NCBI GenBank assembly: GCA_019359235.1
Contig: JAHHHT010000016.1
Span: 1 to 64,000 of the forward strand
DNA length: 64,000 bases
Source of the DNA: Oscillatoria princeps RMCB-10
GTDB taxonomy: Bacteria; Cyanobacteriota; Cyanobacteriia; Cyanobacteriales; Oscillatoriaceae
Direction: 5' to 3'
The position numbers and the translations under genes are program-made. This document shows positions 1 through 9,700 of this stretch, piece by piece; the stretch's first letter is position 1; each line of letters opens with the position of its first letter. The notes beneath the pieces were generated by a model. It worked only from the letters and a program-made list of their open reading frames with translations, was not told where the DNA came from and did not search any database.

Positions 1-2
1 CT

Positions 3-437
<435 letters not shown>

Positions 438-452
438 GTTTTACCCCCCCCC

Positions 453-515
453 AGAGACCGGATAAATTCGGTCTCTACAAGATAAAAAGCGCTCTCCAAA
501 AGGGGGCGCTTTTTT
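453..515 (+). terminator. psbA terminator region, two hairpins
   Basis: Two inverted repeats follow the psbA stop. AGAGACCG (453-460) pairs with CGGTCTCT (469-476). AAAAAGCGC (484-492) pairs with GCGCTTTTT (506-514), and the sequence continues into more T. The second has the form of an intrinsic terminator. Confidence 0.8.
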
Positions 516-542
516 GTTTTTAATTTTTAATATTCAATATAT

Positions 543-1178
543 GTGCGAGTCGCCGAGGCGATGCTGGAAACCGAGACGTCCTTTTTCCGCGATATCCACC
601 CCTTTGAAGCGCTCCAGACATTCGTGCTGCCCCTGCTGCTGAAGAAGCGATCGGGCAACCGCACCCTGAATCTCTGGTGCGCCGCGTGTTCCAGCGGACA
701 GGAACCTTACAGCATCGCCCTGCTGCTGCGCCAGCATTTCCCTATTTTCACCGGCCCGACGGTGCATTTCCTGGCCAGTGACCTCTCCCCAGAGATCCTC
801 TCCCGGGCTCGGGAAGGGCGCTACACCCAGCACGAGGTCAGTCGGGGACTGCCACCGGCACTCCTGCGCCGGTACTTCCAGCAACAGGACAGTGAGTGGC
901 AAATCCAACAGGACATCCGCCGCACGATAGATTTCCGCCAGATCGACCTCGCTGGCGAGTGGCCACCACTGCCCCCGATGGATATCATCTTTATGCGCAA
1001 CGTGCTCATTTATTTCGACATCGCAACGAAAAAGGCCATCCTGACAAAGGTGCGGGAGGTGTTGAGTCCGGATGGCTACCTGTTTCTGGGTGCCGGTGAG
1101 ACAACGGTGACGCTTGATGACATCTTTAAGCCGGTGCGATTCGACAAAACTGTGTGCTATAAGTTGCGCCTGGATTAG
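543..1178 (+). CDS. CheR-type protein methyltransferase domain, N-terminally truncated
   Basis: Encodes the catalytic half of a CheR-like SAM-dependent glutamate methyltransferase. The reading frame opens near 541-543 (GTG) and already matches the family at ETSFFRD. It continues through the SAM-binding segment NLWCAACSSGQEPYSIA and the IIFMRNVLIYFD motif to a normal C-terminus. Full-length CheR proteins have roughly 60 to 80 more residues (CheR_N helical domain) before this point. Here the space upstream is only the psbA terminator, with no clear ribosome-binding site. The gene therefore looks 5'-deleted, probably by recombination near psbA. The catalytic domain has no internal stops or frameshifts, so the event may be recent or the domain may still be expressed. 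No chemotaxis gene lies nearby. Confidence 0.8.
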   Translation: MRVAEAMLETETSFFRDIHPFEALQTFVLPLLLKKRSGNRTLNLWCAACSSGQEPYSIALLLRQHFPIFTGPTVHFLASDLSPEILSRAREGRYTQHEVSRGLPPALLRRYFQQQDSEWQIQQDIRRTIDFRQIDLAGEWPPLPPMDIIFMRNVLIYFDIATKKAILTKVREVLSPDGYLFLGAGETTVTLDDIFKPVRFDKTVCYKLRLD

Positions 1179-1249
1179 GGAATTTTCGTCTGGGTCTGGG
1201 AATGAGGGTTGGGCCGGGATTAGGGGATTAGGGGATTTTTTGTGAGTGG

Positions 1250-1276
1250 GGTGCGTTCCGCTTTGCGCAAGGCACC
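1250..1276. repeat. Interspersed palindrome, GGTGCGTTCC family
   Basis: Degenerate copy of a palindrome whose perfect form is at 5138-5172 (GGTGCGTTCC... facing ...GGAACGCACC). Another copy lies at 52984-53013. All are intergenic. Confidence 0.55.
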
Positions 1277-1404
1277 CCGCAAGGCAAGGCCGGCAGTACC
1301 GGGTTATATTAAAATTCATAAAGTAGCTGTGCTATTTAGCTGAAAAAATGCTATAAATTAATAATGTCGCGATTGAGTTTCCCGCCATCTAGGGAGGAAA
1401 AACA

Positions 1405-1887
1405 ATGGAACTAAAGTCAGTTGCTGTAGAAATTCCTCAGGGGTGCAATATCATCATCGGGCACTCCCACTTTATTAAGACGGTTGAGGACTTGTACGAG
1501 ATTATGGTCGGCACCTCGTCGCATGTGAAATTCGGCATTGCCTTTTGCGAGGCGTCTGGCCCTTGTTTGATTCGAGTCACCGGCAATGACGGGGCTTTGC
1601 AAGAAGTGGCCACGAATAACGCTCAAGAGATCGCTGCCGGTCACACGTTTGTTGTGCTGCTGAGAGAGGCGTTTCCTATCAACTTTTTGAATGCAATTAA
1701 GCAGTGCCCAGAAGTTTGCAACATCCACTGCGCGACGGCAAATCCGGTGCAGGTGATTGTGGCGGAAACGGAACAGGGGCGCGGCATCGTTGGGGTGGTG
1801 GACGGGTTTTCTCCTAAGGGCGTAGAAGGGCTAGATGATGTGAGGAAGCGCCAAGATTTTCTCCGCCAGATTGGGTACAAGCTTTGA
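1405..1887 (+). CDS. Adenosine-specific kinase family protein (DUF355/Adenosine_kin)
   Basis: A 160-residue protein matching the small family typified by PAE2307 (Pfam Adenosine_kin), described as binding adenosine or AMP; the physiological role in bacteria is not established. The length is typical. Characteristic segments include VGTSSHVKFGIAFCEASG near residues 35-52, a GHTFVVLLREAFPINFLNAI stretch around 85-105, and ETEQGRGIVGVVDGFSP near 125-141. The start is supported by a strong Shine-Dalgarno sequence, GGGAGGA, about eight bases upstream of the ATG. It stands alone on the plus strand between repeat-bearing spacers. The family call comes from recalled sequence pattern; substrate specificity is not shown by the sequence. 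Confidence 0.88.
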   Translation: MELKSVAVEIPQGCNIIIGHSHFIKTVEDLYEIMVGTSSHVKFGIAFCEASGPCLIRVTGNDGALQEVATNNAQEIAAGHTFVVLLREAFPINFLNAIKQCPEVCNIHCATANPVQVIVAETEQGRGIVGVVDGFSPKGVEGLDDVRKRQDFLRQIGYKL

Positions 1888-1934
1888 TATAAAATCCGGT
1901 GAAAGTTCATAGAAAATCCAAAATCCAAAATTGG

Positions 1935-2072
1935 TATAGCAATAGACAGTCAGTTTAGGACACGCTTGATACGAAGTATAGACGTAGGGCAGGCGTCTCG
2001 CCTGCCCTCAATATCTCTGGGATCGGAGGGAACGCCTGTCCTACGTCCGTGCCCTAAGTGGCTACTGCTATA
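1935..2072. mobile_element. MITE-like element with TATAGCA/TGCTATA ends
   Basis: Begins with TATAGCAATAGACAGTCAG and ends with CTAAGTGGCTACTGCTATA, an imperfect inverted terminal repeat, about 138 bp apart. The interior holds a CAGGCGTCTCGCCTG palindrome (1986-2008). A related element with the same end sequences lies at 13984-14096. No coding capacity. Confidence 0.6.
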
Positions 2073-2110
2073 TAATCTCTGTACAGTCGCGGTATGGTAG
2101 CCGTAAATCC

Positions 2111-5053
2111 ATGACACTGACGCAAGTTTTGGGCGCTCTGCTTATCTTCACAGTCTGCCCGATTTTGGGGGGACTGCCTCTGATTGCCTGGATTACCAAA
2201 GCCCTCACCGGCTCTCAACTGGCTGAACTGGGTACCGGCAATATAGGAGTCTCAGCGGCATTCTACCACGGCGGGCGGCGGGCGGGGATTCTGGCGGTGC
2301 TCTCGGAAGCCGGCAAGGGAATTGCGGCGGTGTTGCTGGCTAGGTTTTTCTTCCCATCTAACCCGGAGTGGGAGTTAATCTCTCTGATCGCTCTGGTTCT
2401 GGGGCGCTACTGGATAGGTAAGGGTGCCGGTACGACAAATGCGGTTTGGGGCTTTACTGTCCACGACCCAGCAGCTGCCGGTTTGGTATTTTTGATTGGC
2501 GGCATTAGCTTTACTATTCTGAGAGAGCGACAGTTGGGAAGGCTGGCGGTTTTGGTCATGTTCCCGCTGATTCTGGCTGTGCGGCACCCCCAGGAGGGGG
2601 CTCGGGTTGCCGGCGCGATCTCCCTGGCGCTGTTGCTAGCCTGGATTTACCGCAACATCCCGGATGACTTGGATTTACCCCCCGAACAGTCACAGGCAAA
2701 TTCGCAAAAAATGTTTCGCTTTTTTCGAGGAGATAGGGCGATTGTGTCGCTCGACCGGCAGTTGGATGCGGGCAAAGTTGGTCAGAAAGCGGCGACGCTA
2801 TCCCAGTTGCTGCGCTGGGGCTACCCTGTGCCGGCGGGATGGGTGCTTCCGCCGGGTGACGATCCGCAACCGCTTGTGGATTTCTTGCAACCGGCACCAG
2901 ATAAACCGCTGGCGGTGCGCTCTTCTGCGGTGGGGGAGGACTCGGAAGTTGCTTCGGCTGCCGGTCAGTACGAAAGTATTTTAAATGTTCGCAGCCGGGA
3001 GGAATTGCAGGATGCGATCTCCCGGTGTTTGGCGTCCTATGACCGGCCCGCTGCGCAAGCTTACCGCCGCGATCGCCACCTCCCGGAAGATGCGATGGCG
3101 GTGCTGGTTCAGGAACAAATTCGCGGAGTTTTTTCTGGGGTTGCGTTCAGCCGCGACCCGATATACCGGCAGGGGGATGCGGTGGCGATTGAAGCGCTTC
3201 CGGGAGATTGCTCTCGCATTGTTGGCGGTCAGGTGACGCCGGAACAGTATCGGGTTTTTGTCCGGAATGAGGATATGGATGGGGCGACAAGCTGGGTGAT
3301 GCCGGCAGGCAAGCTGCTGGAAATGGAGGGCGCTGGGGATGTGCCGCCGGCTCTGATCCAGCAGGTGGCTTTTTTGGCGCGTCACTTGGAGCGGCGCTAC
3401 CGGGGGGTTCCGCAGGATATTGAGTGGACTTATGATGGGCGGCACTTGTGGCTGCTGCAAGCGCGTCCGGTGACGACTCTGCTGCCGGTGTGGACGCGCA
3501 AGATTGCGGCGGAAGTGATTCCGGGACTGATTCGCCCGCTCACTTGGTCGATTAATCGCCCTCTGACGTGCGGTGTCTGGGGGGAGATTTTTACGGTGGT
3601 GCTGGGTGCCGGTGCGGCGGGGCTGGATTTCAATGAAACGGCTACGCTGCACTACTCCCGCGCCTATTTTAACGCATCCCTCCTGGGAGAGATTTTTCTG
3701 CGGATGGGGCTGCCTCCGGAAAGTCTGGAATTCCTGACGCGGGGCGCTAAGTTTAGCAAGCCGCCGCTGAGTTCGACTTTGCGGCAATTGCCGGGGTTGC
3801 TGCGGTTGATGGGGCGGGAGTTGCGGCTGGAAAAGGATTTTGAGCGGGATTGCCGGCGCTATTTTGTGCCGGTTTTGGACAATCTGGCAAAGCCGGTGTC
3901 TCCTGTGTCGCCACCGGCTCTTTTGCAGCGTGCCGATTCTATTTTGGAGGCGCTGAAGCGAGCGACATATTATAGCATACTGGCTCCGCTAAGTCTAGCG
4001 TTGCGGCAGGCGGTGCTGAAGGTGCCGGATGGGGAGTTGGATCAAAGTCTTTTGCCGGAGGTTGCGGCGACGCGAGCGATACGAGAACTGGCTGATGCTT
4101 GTCGCGCGGGGGCGTTTGGGGAAGTGCTATTGCAGGATAATCCGGATGAATTGATTGGTGATAGTGGGGCGCTGTTCGCTCGGCTGGGGGAATTGCCGGC
4201 GGGTGAGAGGGTGCTTGAGGAGTTTGAGGGGTTGCTGTTGCGATACGGCTATCTGAGCGATGCGGCGACGGATATTGCGGTTCCCAGGTGGAAGGAGGAA
4301 CCGCAGCCGGTGCGGGAGTTGTTTGTGCAGTTTTTGCGTGCCGGTGCGGGAGAGGGGGGGAGTGAGCCCCACGAGCGCGTTGGGCGCGGTGGCTGGAAGG
4401 TGAGGGCTGTGGGGGCGCGGGTGAATCTGAAGGGGCGGGTGACGGAGGTTTACAGCCGGCTGCTGGCGGAATTGCGGTGGTGTTTTGTGGGTTTGGAGGG
4501 GGTTTGGCTGGAGTTGGGGATTTTGGGGGAGCGAGGGGATATCTTTTTTCTGGAGTTGGAGGAGATTCGGCGGGTTGTTGCGGGGGATGAGGGGTTGAGG
4601 AGCCGGTTGGCTGGACTGATTGGGCTGCGGCGAGGGCTGTTGGAGGAAGACCGGCAGTTGAGTGGGGTTGCGCCGGTGGTTTATGGGAATGCGCCACCGG
4701 CACCTTTGCGGGTGAGGGGGGAGGGGCGATCTCGCCGGCAGTTGCGGGGAATTGGTGCGAGTCCTGGGGTTGTGGAGGGGCGGGTGAGGGTTTTGCGCAG
4801 TTTGCAGGGGGTGGGGGAGATTGACCGGCAGACGATTTTGGTTGTGCCGTATACGGATTCGGGGTGGGCACCGGTGCTGGCGCGTGCCGGTGGGCTGATT
4901 GCGGAGGTGGGGGGGCGTCTGTCGCACGGTGCGATTGTGGCGCGGGAGTATGGGATGCCGGCGGTGATGGATGTTGAGAATGCGACTGATTTGTTGCGGG
5001 ATGGGGAGTGGGTGCGGGTTGATGGGGCGAGGGGAGTTGTTGAGATTCTTTGA
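2111..5053 (+). CDS. PlsY-like acyltransferase fused to PEP-synthase-like phosphotransferase
   Basis: A 980-residue fusion. Residues 1-200 are hydrophobic, with several membrane segments. They resemble the glycerol-3-phosphate acyltransferase PlsY, with a diverged phosphate-loop motif LGTGNIGVSAAF and a later GKGAGTTNAVWG. Residues about 220-460 form an ATP-grasp domain of the pyruvate phosphate dikinase N-terminal type (AVRSSAVGEDS, RGVFSGVAFSRDP, DIEWTYDG...LQARPV). A long, poorly recognised middle follows. The last 90 residues are a phosphohistidine swivel domain whose GGRLSHGAIVARE carries the transfer His near 939. The TIM-barrel PEP/pyruvate domain is absent, so the layout resembles rifampicin-phosphotransferase-type enzymes more than true PEP synthase. 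The phosphoryl acceptor is unknown. A link to lipid phosphorylation is inference from the fusion. The second half is unusually G-rich on this strand. Confidence 0.82.
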   Translation: MTLTQVLGALLIFTVCPILGGLPLIAWITKALTGSQLAELGTGNIGVSAAFYHGGRRAGILAVLSEAGKGIAAVLLARFFFPSNPEWELISLIALVLGRYWIGKGAGTTNAVWGFTVHDPAAAGLVFLIGGISFTILRERQLGRLAVLVMFPLILAVRHPQEGARVAGAISLALLLAWIYRNIPDDLDLPPEQSQANSQKMFRFFRGDRAIVSLDRQLDAGKVGQKAATLSQLLRWGYPVPAGWVLPPGDDPQPLVDFLQPAPDKPLAVRSSAVGEDSEVASAAGQYESILNVRSREELQDAISRCLASYDRPAAQAYRRDRHLPEDAMAVLVQEQIRGVFSGVAFSRDPIYRQGDAVAIEALPGDCSRIVGGQVTPEQYRVFVRNEDMDGATSWVMPAGKLLEMEGAGDVPPALIQQVAFLARHLERRYRGVPQDIEWTYDGRHLWLLQARPVTTLLPVWTRKIAAEVIPGLIRPLTWSINRPLTCGVWGEIFTVVLGAGAAGLDFNETATLHYSRAYFNASLLGEIFLRMGLPPESLEFLTRGAKFSKPPLSSTLRQLPGLLRLMGRELRLEKDFERDCRRYFVPVLDNLAKPVSPVSPPALLQRADSILEALKRATYYSILAPLSLALRQAVLKVPDGELDQSLLPEVAATRAIRELADACRAGAFGEVLLQDNPDELIGDSGALFARLGELPAGERVLEEFEGLLLRYGYLSDAATDIAVPRWKEEPQPVRELFVQFLRAGAGEGGSEPHERVGRGGWKVRAVGARVNLKGRVTEVYSRLLAELRWCFVGLEGVWLELGILGERGDIFFLELEEIRRVVAGDEGLRSRLAGLIGLRRGLLEEDRQLSGVAPVVYGNAPPAPLRVRGEGRSRRQLRGIGASPGVVEGRVRVLRSLQGVGEIDRQTILVVPYTDSGWAPVLARAGGLIAEVGGRLSHGAIVAREYGMPAVMDVENATDLLRDGEWVRVDGARGVVEIL

Positions 5054-5065
5054 ATATAGCGGTTT

Positions 5066-5172
5066 CTCTCGTTCCCAGGCAGAGCCTGGGAACGCAATCT
5101 GGAGGCTCTGCCTCCTTTCAATGGAAAAAGTAACTCGTAGGGTGCGTTCCCTTTTAGGGAACGCACCCTACC
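5066..5172. repeat. Compound intergenic palindromes
   Basis: Holds GTTCCCAGGC-AGA-GCCTGGGAAC, then GGAGGCTCTGCCTCC followed by TTTCAATGGAAAA, then the near-perfect GGTGCGTTCC palindrome (5138-5172). The GGAGGCTCTGCCTCC plus TTTCAATGGAAAA part recurs at 23766-23796, and the CCCAGGC part at about 48567 and 39890. It may act as a terminator for the fusion gene. Confidence 0.65.
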
Positions 5173-5194
5173 TCGGGCGAAACTGTGTCCCGTA

Positions 5195-5335
5195 GTCTCT
5201 GGGCGGTTGAAACCGCAGCTATACAGACAAAACCCGCCTGCGCGGGTTTGAAAAGTCCCACTCTTCTCTTAAGTCCGCGTTGGGCGAAGCCCGTGCCTGT
5301 TGGGTAGGCGGACTTCGTTTGTATAGCCCCGGAAA
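5195..5335. mobile_element. MITE-like repeat interrupting the R-M relic
   Basis: Opens with GGGCGGTTGAAACCGC and GCTATACAGACAAA and closes with TTTGTATAGC, forming imperfect inverted ends. The interior has AACCCGCCTGCGCGGGTT. The restriction-modification reading frame loses family-like sequence at about 5335, exactly where this element begins, so it appears to have replaced or been inserted into the 3' part of that gene. Confidence 0.55.
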
Positions 5336-6045
5336 CTCTTCTGTTTTACCGCCTTTTTCAAAAGTAAGTACAATAAATTTAAAGCTGCGATGAACACCTT
5401 CAAAAATTGCTTGGCGGTTTTCAAATCCGAATAAGCCGGTAATTTGGGCGCGAGAAAATAACATTTCTCGCAGTTGTTTTGCACCTAAATCGGTGTAAAT
5501 ACCGCTGGGGATAACAGTGCCACACTCTCCCCCTGAGCGGAGCAAGTTAAAGCACTGCTCCAGAAAGAGTTTGTAGAGGTTAATGTCAGTCCCCGCTTTT
5601 TTGCCGCTGACAATCGAAATCAGATTCTTGTACTGTTCTGCGGAACGGTAGTAGGCGCTGACGTGGGGGAATTGGCTCTGATATTCCAGCCACGCCGCCG
5701 CAATTTCTGGCTCTTGAAGGAGTCTAGACTGCTCTTTTTCAAAACTATGAATATCCATTTTTTATTCGCCACCAAGTCGCTGTACTGGGCGAATAATTCT
5801 TTTCCGTTAGGTTTAAAAGTTTCCCAAGGCGGATTGGTAATAATCGCATCAAAGCCGCCCCGCTCTAACACTCGGTCAAAGTGATAGCCCCAGTGAAAAG
5901 GCTTGAGATCCGCCATATCATCAGCCGTCAACAGGCGCTTCTTAGCTTTCCCCGATAGCTGAGCTTCCTCGTATTTAATCCCCAGGCGCGTACTGAACTC
6001 ATCCAGCAGCAACAGATTTAATCGCTGTTGAGACTCGCGATTCAG
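5330..6045 (-). pseudogene. Type IIG (Eco57I-like) restriction-modification methyltransferase fragment
   Basis: Relic of a large adenine-specific methyltransferase/restriction enzyme. The upstream part reads LLLDEFSTRLG..., PFHWGYHFDRV and the catalytic motif IITNPPWETFKPNGKE. It then shifts frame in a run of A residues at about 5755-5761, on entering the segment that continues DIHSFEKEQ. The second frame carries typical family sequence: FPHVSAYYRS, GKKAGTDINLYKLFLEQC, RSGGECGTVIPSGIYTDLG, QITGLFGFENR and FKFIVLTFEKGG. The rest of the specificity/endonuclease region is missing because a repeat element starts at about 5335. The 5' part is also missing and replaced by a beta-lactamase-type fragment. 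With both ends lost and a frameshift, it is non-functional. Confidence 0.85.
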
Positions 6046-6414
6046 CTGCTCGATGTGAATCGTTCCCTCTTCTACTAGCTTCATTACCCCCCAGGCAGTC
6101 ACCCTTTTACTCACAGATGCCATCTGGTAGAGTGTCCGATTGATCTCGACAGGATTTTTTTGGGCGGCATTGGCAATTCCAAAAGGATGGGCTGCAACCA
6201 CTTCACCATTTTGAATCAAAATGAGAGCCGCACTACCCAGTTTTGGCTCACCCGACTGACTCAGCTTTTGGATCAAATAGTTTTCGATGGTGACTAAGTT
6301 CCCGCGCGGTACTGCTGGGCGGGCGAGCCACAATACTTCCACAATGACAATAGCAATGACAGTCACAACCAAAAGTGCTATCCAGCCGATTGTTGTGAAG
6401 ATTTTGATGCTCAT
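6030..6414 (-). pseudogene. Serine beta-lactamase-like hydrolase, N-terminal fragment
   Basis: About 125 residues beginning MSIKIFTTIGW, with an N-terminal membrane helix (residues 7-30). A penicillin-binding-protein/beta-lactamase fold start follows, including MASVSKRVTAWGVMKLVEEG, where SVSK fits the catalytic SxxK motif. The family normally runs 350 residues or more, with a YxN and a KTG-type motif further on; neither is present. After about residue 125 the frame runs without a stop into restriction-modification sequence. This is an in-frame chimera created by a deletion or recombination that joined two unrelated genes. A hybrid protein of 264 residues could in principle be made, but no activity is expected. 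Confidence 0.8.
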
Positions 6415-6754
6415 ACTTTTAAGAAAGTTTGTGTCGGGGGAAGGAGTGGGAGCGATCGCTTCAAGCGCAGTGCAAGGTTTAATATTTATCTCCCATCCAA
6501 GGGTGAGCGGTATAACGGCTCAAATCAGCGGCGGTAGACAGCTTCGTATTCACCATCAATACCTCTCGAACCGTCCGCTGCATTTGAATAGTTAGACTGC
6601 CGTGATCACTGACTAAAGCATTCTGTATACTATTTTTTTGTGTGAGCTTTCCAAAGCTCAAAATTTCTATTTCAGAAAAGTTAGATAGAGATATCTACTA
6701 AACCTTAATCATACTGGAACGCTAAACAGAGGGACAGAATTCTATACGAACCTT
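6415..6754. other. Spacer with one doubtful short ORF
   Basis: Contains a HIP1 octamer at 6452-6459 and a 60-codon minus-strand ORF (6479-6661) with no family resemblance that I recognise. No promoter or RNA is evident. Confidence 0.4.
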
Positions 6755-9700
6755 CTAATAATAGTCATTGCAAAGATTGCGATCATTTTCACTAATACCT
6801 GGATTCGTCATCAAATAGTTTCTAACCCAAGAACAACTTTTTTTAAGCAAATTTTTGAACTTAGTATCTAGGTCTAAACTTAAATCTTCAGAATCGATAG
6901 ACCACAGTTTTATAGTTCTGTCAGTACTAGCGGAGGCAATGGTTTGGCTGTTTGGGCTAAATTCTACTCCCCAAATTGAAGCACTATGTCCTTCTAAAGT
7001 TCTTAAAAGTATCCCATCAATGCTCCATAGTCTTATTGTTCTGTCAGCACTAGTAGAAACAATGAATTGACTATTAGGGCTAAAACTTACTTCCAAAACC
7101 TGATCTGAGTGTCCTTCTAGAATTTTTAGAAGTCTCCCATCAATACTCCATAGTCTCACAGTTCCATCAGCATGAGCAGAAGCAATAAATCGACTGTCAG
7201 GGCTAAAGCTTACTCCCCAAATCCGATTTAGATTTCCTTCTACAATTTTCCAGAGCGTCCCATCAATAAACCACAATCTTATTGTTTTATCAGCACCAGC
7301 AGAAGCAATAACTTGACCATCAGGGCTAAAACTTACGCTTAGTATTTGGTCTGAGTGTCCTTCTAAGGTGTTCAAAAGTTTCCCATTGACACTCCACAAT
7401 CTTATAGTTCTATCAACGCCACCAGAGGCAAGAATTTGACCATCAGGACTAAAGCTTATCGACAAAACTTGGTCTGAATGTCCTTCCAGGATTTTTAAGA
7501 GTGTCCCATCAGCACTCCATAATCTTATAGTTCTGTCAGCACTGGCAGAAGCAATAATCGTACCATCAGGACTAAAGCTTACTCCCCAAAGTCGATCCAG
7601 ATGTCCTTCTAAAGTATTTAAGAGCGTTCCATCGACGCTCCACAGTCTTACAGTTCTATCAACACTAGCAGAAGCAAGGATTTGCCCATCAGGACTAAAA
7701 CTTACTCCCAAAACCTGATCGGAGTGGCCCTCCAAAGTTCTTGTGCGTATTCCAACAATACGCCACAACCTTACAGTTCTATCAGCACTACCAGAAGCGA
7801 TGGTTTGTCCATCAGGACTAAAACTTACCCCAAAAACTTGGTCAGTATGTCCTTCTAAAGTATTTAAGAGCGTTCCATCAACGCTCCACAATTTTATAGT
7901 TCTATCAACACTACCAGAAGCGATGGTTTGTCCATCAGGACTAAAACTTACCCCAAAAACTTGGTCAGTATGTCCTTCTAAAGTATTTAAGAGCGTTCCA
8001 TCAACGCTCCACAATTTTATAGTTCTATCAACACTAGCAGAAGCAAGGATTTGCCCATCAGGACTAAAATTTACTCCCCAGAGTCGATCTGAATGCCCTT
8101 CTAGAGTTTTCAAGAGCGATCCATCGGCACTCCATAATTTCACAGTTCTATCAGCACTACCAGAAGCAATGATTTGTCCATCAGGACTAAAACTTACCCC
8201 AAAAACTTGGTCGGTATGTCCTTCTAAAGTATTTAAGAGCGTTCCATCAACGCTCCACATCCTTACAGTTCTATCAGCACTACCAGAAGCGACAACTCGA
8301 CCATTAGGACTAAAGCATACTCCCAAAACCTGGTCGGTATGCCCTTCTATAGTTTTCAATAATACCCCATTAGAACTCCACAGTTTTACAGTTTTATCAA
8401 GGCTAGCAGAAGCAATAATTTGACTGTCAGGGCTAAAACTTATTATCCATATTTGATCACTATGTCCTTTAAGAGTATTTAAGAGCTTACCGTTTAAGTT
8501 CCAAAGCTTAACAGTTTGATCATCACTAGCTGAAGCTATCATCGAGCCATCTGGACTAAATGAAACGCCATTAACTTCAGCTTTATGACCTATAAGTTGA
8601 TTCTCTTCGCTAATTTCATGGTATCCTTGCTGTAGCCTTTCAGTCACATTCCTTTTTAATCCCTCTGAAGGCTCTTGAATATCGCTTAACTTGATGCTCG
8701 CCTTAACAGCAATCACCAAAGAACTCAATTTTTGCTTTAGCTGTAACTCCTTTTCAGATAAATTCACTAGTTCTTTAATTCTCTCAATATTTTCTTGTTC
8801 TTGAAGTTGACGACTCGCCTTAACAAATTCAATTTCTTGTGCATCGGTAATACCTTCAGGCTTTTCATTAAACCAGTTTTCTGCCTCTACTAGTAAAGCC
8901 CCCCGAAGCAAAGCACTGTTACTTCTCCCTGTTTCCTTCCAAATATCGATCTCAGACCGCAGCCGATCTTGCCACTGGCGAAAATCTTGATCCTCCTCCA
9001 TCCATTCCTGCAAGCGTTCCCAACCCCGGATTAAAGCCTCATGCACGACTTCAGCCGTTGGCTGATGTGCATTTTGTCCCGTTACCACTAAGCGATTATC
9101 TGCTAACTGAGTGACTAATTTCCAATTGTCTTGACCTATTTGCTCATAGGTTGCTAAACGACGAGTATTTTCTGTTTGTTTTCCAAAGCGAACTAATTGA
9201 GTGAAAATATGCTTGATTTGCAGTTGTTTTTTCGCAAATTTTTTATAAACGGATTCAGCATAATTAGCTAGAGCCTTCTCAATACCGCCAATCTGATGAT
9301 AAGCCGCAATAGTTAACTGACCCTCCCTGCGTTGCTTCCAGAGTTCCTCTAAAGCAAATTCTAGCAAGGGTAACTCACCTGGATTGTTAGTGACCTCATC
9401 TAAAATAATTTTCGTCAATCCATTTTGAATTGTTAAGCCTACTACCTCTGCTGGTTTTTCAATTGCTAACTCTAACTCCTTTCGGCTCATACCGATCAAA
9501 GTTTCTGGCTTGTATTTCTGTAGGAGTTCTGCTAATGGCTGATAGTCGAGGCCAAACCCATAAAAATCTACCCTCAGAGTAATGGCAATAACTACATCAG
9601 GATTTTTCTTATCTTTCTGTGAATCAATAACCTCTAATAGATTCTCGATAAATAAATTTCGCTCATCGGGTAAGCATAGGGTATAAAGTTCTTCAAACTG

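Noticed and set aside
3939..4927. Long Pro/Gln-rich minus-strand ORFs
   Set aside because: Antisense shadows of the G-rich 3' half of the PlsY-PEP-synthase-like fusion gene.
7743..8423. 226-codon plus-strand repetitive ORF
   Set aside because: Antisense reading of the WD40 repeats; its repetitiveness only mirrors the real gene.
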